The notes below the pieces were generated by a model. The model searched no databases. It was not told the DNA's origin and was given only the letters and a program-made list of their open reading frames with translations. Below, piece after piece: positions 58,880 to 64,000 of a stretch of DNA of 64,000 bases. Each line of letters opens with the position of its first letter. The stretch's first letter is position 1. The stretch comes from Reticulitermes lucifugus. Taxonomy: Eukaryota; Arthropoda; Insecta; Blattodea; Rhinotermitidae. The stretch is from assembly GCA_026260175.1 (NCBI GenBank), contig JAKCWW010000367.1:7362-71361 (forward strand), read 5' to 3'. The position numbers were made by a program, and so were the translations under genes.

Positions 58880-59939
58880 AACGCGCCTAATGTCGATAGA
58901 AAAATACTAAGTAAACATTTAAGCCTACACTCAAATTTGGCTGCCTGAAAGTAGACGGGACCCCATAGGACCTTTACATGTGCCTTGGAACTTAGACCAC
59001 TGAGCCTGCTTATCCGGGCTCATTGCGGCATACGCATTTTTCAGCAGGCTACGTATATTGAGCACATAGTCTTTTTACGTATTACTGTGAACTGTTCGAT
59101 ACGTTATAAGCGATGGATCTGATTAATGACTGATTCTACGTCTTTCTTAGTACACGAGGTTATAGGTTGATGGATGTGCTGTTACGTAGCCTATGTAGAA
59201 GTGTAGTTGGTTCATGTCATGCAGAGCAACGTGCAGTCGATTTAGTTGGCATCATTTGAGGGCACTTCACTTTCATTTATCAGTCTGGTCTCTGTCACTG
59301 TTTTATTGATGGATTTGTAGGTTATTTAACAATCATTATTGAAGTGTGAAGGCAGAATTTATCGTCAGATTAGGTGGAGGTGATTTTCTTGGTTGCGGAT
59401 TATACGTATAGTGATGAGCCACGAGGCGGTAGTGGCTGACATGAATTCACTGCTGACATTGTTTGGAGAGAAGGGTGACGAATTGGAAATCTCAGTCAGA
59501 TAGCTTGGTAGAGAATGGTACCTGACATACTGGGATTGTATTGCTAAAACAGCCTGCCGGGTGTCTGTGAAGTTTGGGCTGTAAGTACATGGGCTTAGGC
59601 TGGAGTGGAAATTGAGAGCACGAAGTCACGCATAGGGCGTCTTGTGATGTGTCAGTCTAATGCCGGCATTCGCCACGCTTCCACTGATGAATATGTTCGC
59701 ACTGAACAGGTCAAGTGGTGAGGTCCCAGTTTAAAATATCAGCTAAAAATTGGCTATCCCAACTAATGAGTGTAGCGGTTTACCTCAGCCCCTGCAGTTA
59801 AATTCCGGAATAGAATCTCGAATTATGCGATGGCCCCTTTCCCATTTATTATGCCCTATTATCCTACCATTCAACGCTGTATTGTCTGAGATAATGAGAT
59901 CGTCGTTAAATAAATTCACAATGATAGGCAGCGTATAGA
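58880..59939. other. Unassigned
   Basis: No frame above 65 codons and no repeat identified. Confidence 0.45.
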
Positions 59940-60225
59940 CACTAGGCTACTAGCTGGACAACTGAGAAATCGTGGTTCGATTCCCCGCAAAGTAAGGGAT
60001 TTTTCTTTTCTCCAAAGCGCTCAGACCGGCTCTGGGTCACACATAGCCTTCTCCTCAGTGGATAGCGGTGACTCTATCCCCTGAGTAAAGTGGTCGTGGC
60101 GTGAAGCCATCAGTCAGCTCTAGCTAGTATCGCGGTTAAAATTGAGTGCAATCTGTACTCCCTCTCCCTCATATGCTTTCATGGCATGCAGAGAGACAGT
60201 TTTACCTGTATGAGAAGTATGAGGT
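59940..60225 (+). mobile_element. SINE family C, near-complete copy
   Basis: Head with GGCTACTAGCTGGAC and box B GGTTCGATTCCCC (59973). Body: TTTTCTTTTCTCCAAAGCGC, CAGACCGGCTCTGGGTCAC, CCCTGAGTAAAGTGGTCG, CTCATATGCTTTCATGGC, GACAGTTTTACCTG. It is a good reference for the family. Confidence 0.82.
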
Positions 60226-60352
60226 TCCCACGGCCGTGAACCGTGGATTGAAAAGTCACTCGCTGCAACTAACTGTAAGGAGCTGAGTCCTGTCGATGCT
60301 AGTAATGACACAGTTCACAAAACTGCCGCCGTTGGAATCTATTCTGAGCGAG

Positions 60353-60435
60353 TTTAACACATATAATTACAGGTTTAACACAGTTTAACACATATAATTA
60401 CAGGTTTAACACAGTTTAACACAAATAATTACAGG
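60353..60435 (+). repeat. 31-bp tandem, 2.6 copies
   Basis: TTTAACACATATAATTACAGG plus TTTAACACAG repeats at 60353, 60384 and 60415. Copies are nearly identical, so the expansion is recent. Confidence 0.93.
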
Positions 60436-60839
60436 TCCCTTTGTAAAAATTTCTTAGCTTCCTAATTTTTCTACACTAAGTAAGGCTTTTTCTCTCTGCC
60501 CAAATTCCAAGTTGGAGTATCGCCCCTTGGCGGTCGTTTCCAGCTGCTTACGCTGTACATTTGAAGTTGCTCTTCACATCTGGTGGCTGTCTCCTCCACA
60601 TAAACTGATAACGCGTTCATTCCTTATTTCATTTTATATATTTGTGGTTCATTTCAGTAGTTGATACTGTTTGTGAGACAAACGGTAGGTTTATTGGTCT
60701 ATGTTATTATACCACTCATGTTTGGGGGGATACGGAAGGAAGCATATATCTCTTAATTTGAGTTACTGTTTACGAATTTGACTACGCGGACTGAGGAAAA
60801 CAACAAACACCTTAGTCAGGATCGCCATTTTCCAGTCAA

Positions 60840-60900
60840 GATTTGAACAGAGAACCTTCTTAATTCGAAGCCTTCCTACTACTTACTGTACCACGATATT
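60840..60900 (-). mobile_element. Possible tRNA-like SINE head
   Basis: Minus strand: GTACAGTAAGTAGTAGG, then 25 bases later TGTTCAAATCTTGACTGG at the box B position. No second copy was seen here. Confidence 0.3.
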
Positions 60901-62714
60901 TGGTGTGCCATATCTTAGTGACAAAGACACACTAAATATGATAAATGAATAGCCGCTTTATTAACGTATTTTTATTCGTTGAGAAACGGAATTATATATT
61001 GAATCATAGACATTCAGTTGGTGTTGCATATCCGTGAGCTGGTAACTAACTATCAATAATCTCCCTCCTGTATTTCAAAATCCGATCACATTGAAATTCC
61101 AAGTACCGGACAGCTATCCACTACCCAGCTTTTTCGGTCACTCAGACGCGCGCATGCATAGACCGACCGTCCTTCCTGATTCACTTCTTCTTAACACCAT
61201 CGGAAACTTGAGCCGCATGCTAAACACAGCCTTAAAATTCTGAATCGGCAGAACTGTGATACGTGGCGTGCATAGTTGCATAGCCGACAACTCGATACGC
61301 TAAAGGAAAATGGTGGCTGCCTATTCTCTCTCAAAAGCTTACGATATTTCTTTTCACCACGCGATGTCACAATTTTATCCCATTTTCATATAAATGTATA
61401 CACTTCCTCGTGACGTCAGTCACATGTAAATCAGTATTCTGTCGCAAAGATTTTCAAATGCCTATGCCTGATAAAATGTTTAGGATATTACTCAAAATAG
61501 TTTACAACTAATTCCTTCACATCATGTGATGATAAAGTGTGAGATACCAACCAGTATCCAGAGTAAGTGAGGTTTTGCCTACTATGAATTTGTGTAAGTT
61601 TTAAATTATCGAAAACAGCAGCAAGAGAATCAACAAAGCGTAAAACAGAGAGGGAGTACATATCAGGTGGGACAAGGCTAATATTGAACAAGCGTAGTTT
61701 AAACAAGAAGACGATATCGATATTTAGTCTACCCCAGCGGTGTTGCTGAAAGTACATGTCTTCTAGTATATCAGCTAGTAAATAGATACCCACGCTTCGG
61801 AGGAGCGTGGGTATCTATTTACCCGTCTTCAGGGCCTAACTTCTCATAATATATTTAATCTCGCTTAGGATGATAATGTTTAACAGGATTTTAAAGGTAT
61901 AGGATATGGGAGTACGAACTGAATTCATCTGGCATAGGATATGGTCGTAGGAACATATCAATTTTTGTATGTAATTTCCATGAGTATATTTTGTCCATGA
62001 GTCGACATTTTATGATTCAATTACTATAAATGTTTTAGTTGGAGGTATTTGTCGCCTCTAAGCTTAAAAGTCACAACTTAGCGAATTACAAAACTGTGAG
62101 ATTGTTCTTATGAAATTAACGAATACAGACTTTGTACTTATATAAAATGTTCCTCAGACAAATAGGATAAAAGAAGATAATAATAATTAATAATAGGTAC
62201 ATGTCAATATAAATTGTACAGTAAGTAAGTGTACTTCGTGAGTTGCATTTGGGAATCCTTGTCATTGACAGGCAGCTGTGGCTGTAAGCTAATATAAGTA
62301 AGAAAGGTTTTGCAACTTAAATTGCTGATATTGGATATACGAGTGCTTAGCTGTGTTTAGGTTCGGCTGTTTGTGGTCTGAGGATGTTTGGGATAAGTAA
62401 TACAATCACGTAGGAAGATCCAGGCTCTTTTAGCTGCGTCCAGGCTCCCAAAAACTTCACAGCGCTAATGTTTATATTCTTCACCTTTCTCAGTGTTGTC
62501 AACGTATATTTTACGGCAAAGTGAAATCTCCTCTAGTTTAGTACTTCTCCTTAAGTGCAGGCCCTGAGCTCGAGTAACACTCGATCTCCTGAGTTGAGGC
62601 GTCTCGGCCTATGAATTATAAATTCATCTTTATCCTGCGCCTTGTTTTTTGACCTTTAGCTGTTCCTCTCACTTTTCTAAATAATTAAGTATGTCAAGGG
62701 CACAGATACGAGGT
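60901..62714. other. Unassigned apart from the 19-bp hairpin
   Basis: A 101-codon minus-strand frame at 61488-61793 ends against the hairpin. No domain is recognised. Confidence 0.45.
61778..61822. other. Perfect 19-bp stem, 7-nt loop hairpin
   Basis: Left arm GTAAATAGATACCCACGCT (61778-61796), loop TCGGAGG, and the exact complement at 61804-61822. It does not belong to any repeat recognised in the window. It could be a relic insertion, a small-RNA precursor or an inversion scar; nothing in the flanks decides. Confidence 0.85.
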
Positions 62715-62995
62715 TTATTTATTTATTTATTTATTCATTTACGGTTTATGTAACGATGCCTTCGGTGCCTCCGACTGTTGTGCGTCGAATGGAGGATAGC
62801 TGGTAAACAACGAATTGGCAGAGACTTGGAAAGAAGTGCTCGCGATCCAATTTGCGTTAGGCCCTTCTATCCCGAAATTTGTCTGTAGTGAGTGAGGAAA
62901 ACTGGAAGTAACGTCAAAGGGGTAGTCGCTATTTCGGCCTAAATTGGAACCGCGAACCCCCTCAGGAAAGTTCAGAAGCCTTACCACTTAAGACG
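62715..62995 (-). mobile_element. SINE family F with (TAAA)n tail
   Basis: Minus strand: a tRNA-like head with AAGTGGTAAGGCTTCTGAAC and box B GCGGTTCCAATTTAGG (about 62945), a body with TTCTTTCCAAGTCTCTGCC and GCCTTCGG-type sequence, then ATCGTTACATAAACCG and (TAAA)n (TTTA run at 62716-62740). The 3' half matches 14645-14830. Confidence 0.7.
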
Positions 62996-63477
62996 ACTTC
63001 GTCTGTCCGATTTGCAGTGCCGTTTTAATGTGATTATAGAGCTAGTGTATGGGAAGCATTCATTCTTATGCTGTATAACTACGTCCCACTAAAGCTTGGC
63101 TGATAATACACAGAATAACGTAATGTAGTTATAATAAACTACTGGTACCATTTGGGTCGGAAGGTCGATGTGACTTCCGATTTTAAATTGCGGTCAGGAA
63201 AGTTAGGGAATCACTGTTCCAGTTGTCCACAAAATTAGGTAGACGTGCGTATTAGTTTGAACACATTTTCATAGTAAGCAGCACCGTAGAATTTGACGTG
63301 TCGTACCACGAAGTATGGTGTATCACTAAGTTGTAATGGTTTTCCCTATGCAGAAAAGTGTTGAAGACGGAAGTACATTCTTATTGTAAGATAATGCATC
63401 TTCTGGTCCCTAAATTGCTGTGAGTTTATTCGCTAGCTGACCTACTGGCTTCTCCAGGAGTCTGGTGGATGGAAGTT

Positions 63478-63625
63478 AGTTGGTTGGTTGGTTGGTTGGT
63501 TGGTTGGTTGGTTGGTTGGTTGGTTGCTTGCTCGCTTGATTGAATGATTGGTTGGTTGGTTGCTTGCTTGATTGGTGGCTCGGATGATTACATCGCTGTA
63601 TAGTTAGTTAGTTAGTTAGTTAGTT
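63478..63625 (+). repeat. (GGTT)n and (AGTT)n microsatellite cluster
   Basis: A pure GGTT run at 63479-63526 decays into GCTTGCTCGCTTGATTG, restarts at about 63549 and is followed by an AGTT run at 63604-63625. Confidence 0.95.
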
Positions 63626-64000
63626 CTTATACCACATTGCTTCAGTGCAGTTAACCACATCCTCCAGTGAGGTGGGCGACATCGGGGCAGCTGCTTCCAG
63701 GTGGATCAAGTCTATTGCATTAAACTATCCTGAAGTTCAGTTTTCGTCTAGAAATTGTAAAAGAATCGTGTAAATAGATTCTGCACACTCAGACGTCTTC
63801 GCTGAAACGTGAGCTGTAGGCGTAAGTCTACAGCAGCTTATAGGCCTACCACCGTCTCTCTTTTGATTTGGAGGCTCAAGGCTGTCAGCGCTGTTTATAA
63901 CGGAGAGGTTAATACAGCTTAATGCTATAATCCGCAACCGACTCAATTGTACGTCTGGCGCTGAATGCCATGCTTGAGTCGTTGACACTCCTGCTTTGTA

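Overview
The window is eukaryotic nuclear DNA from a large, repeat-laden arthropod genome. It is AT-rich and almost free of coding sequence, and it is crowded with decayed retroposons and Tc1/mariner and hAT relics of the kinds seen in insects. A hemimetabolous insect (cockroach/termite-like) is my best guess. That guess rests on the general look of the SINEs and LINEs and was not checked against any database. There are no bacterial operons, rRNA genes, intact tRNA genes or CRISPR arrays.

The only convincing host coding sequence is one internal exon at 39224-39499 (+), encoding the distal part of a LIM zinc-binding domain plus a conserved-looking tail. It has a consensus acceptor and donor and is phase 1 at both ends. 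The rest of the window is best read as intron and/or intergenic DNA.

Region by region. 0-14 kb: tRNA-headed SINEs (families called A to E here), the N-terminal relic of a mariner-like transposase (6.5-7.0 kb), and a 48-bp satellite (12.8-13.5 kb). 14-25 kb: sparse AT-rich DNA, a TG-rich tract, and two inverted-dimer elements sharing the core GAAACGTCGGT. 25-31.5 kb: a nest of relics, with a transposase fragment, a LINE interrupted by two SINEs, a second LINE on the minus strand, and a palindromic double copy of a mariner-like element. 32-41 kb: more dimer elements, a 250-bp hairpin MITE, the LIM exon, and a third LINE copy in the intron after it. 43-50 kb: SINEs, a short MITE with GGCGCGTTCGC ends, a 38-bp tandem array, and a classical DD34D mariner fragment. 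50-52 kb: two copies of an unusual element that is almost entirely one palindrome plus a short tail, each flanked by a 12-bp target duplication. 53-64 kb: a hAT MITE with a perfect 8-bp duplication, a 1.1-kb higher-order satellite with a 116-bp period, another inverted dimer, and assorted SINEs and microsatellites.

Most notable are (1) the palindromic elements at 50.1 and 51.5 kb, one of which sits inside a copy of another repeat so that the empty site can be reconstructed, and (2) the GAAACGTCGGT family, which repeatedly occurs as head-to-head inverted dimers and carries a hammerhead-ribozyme-like core. Genes do not form a pathway here; the relationships between features are nested insertions.
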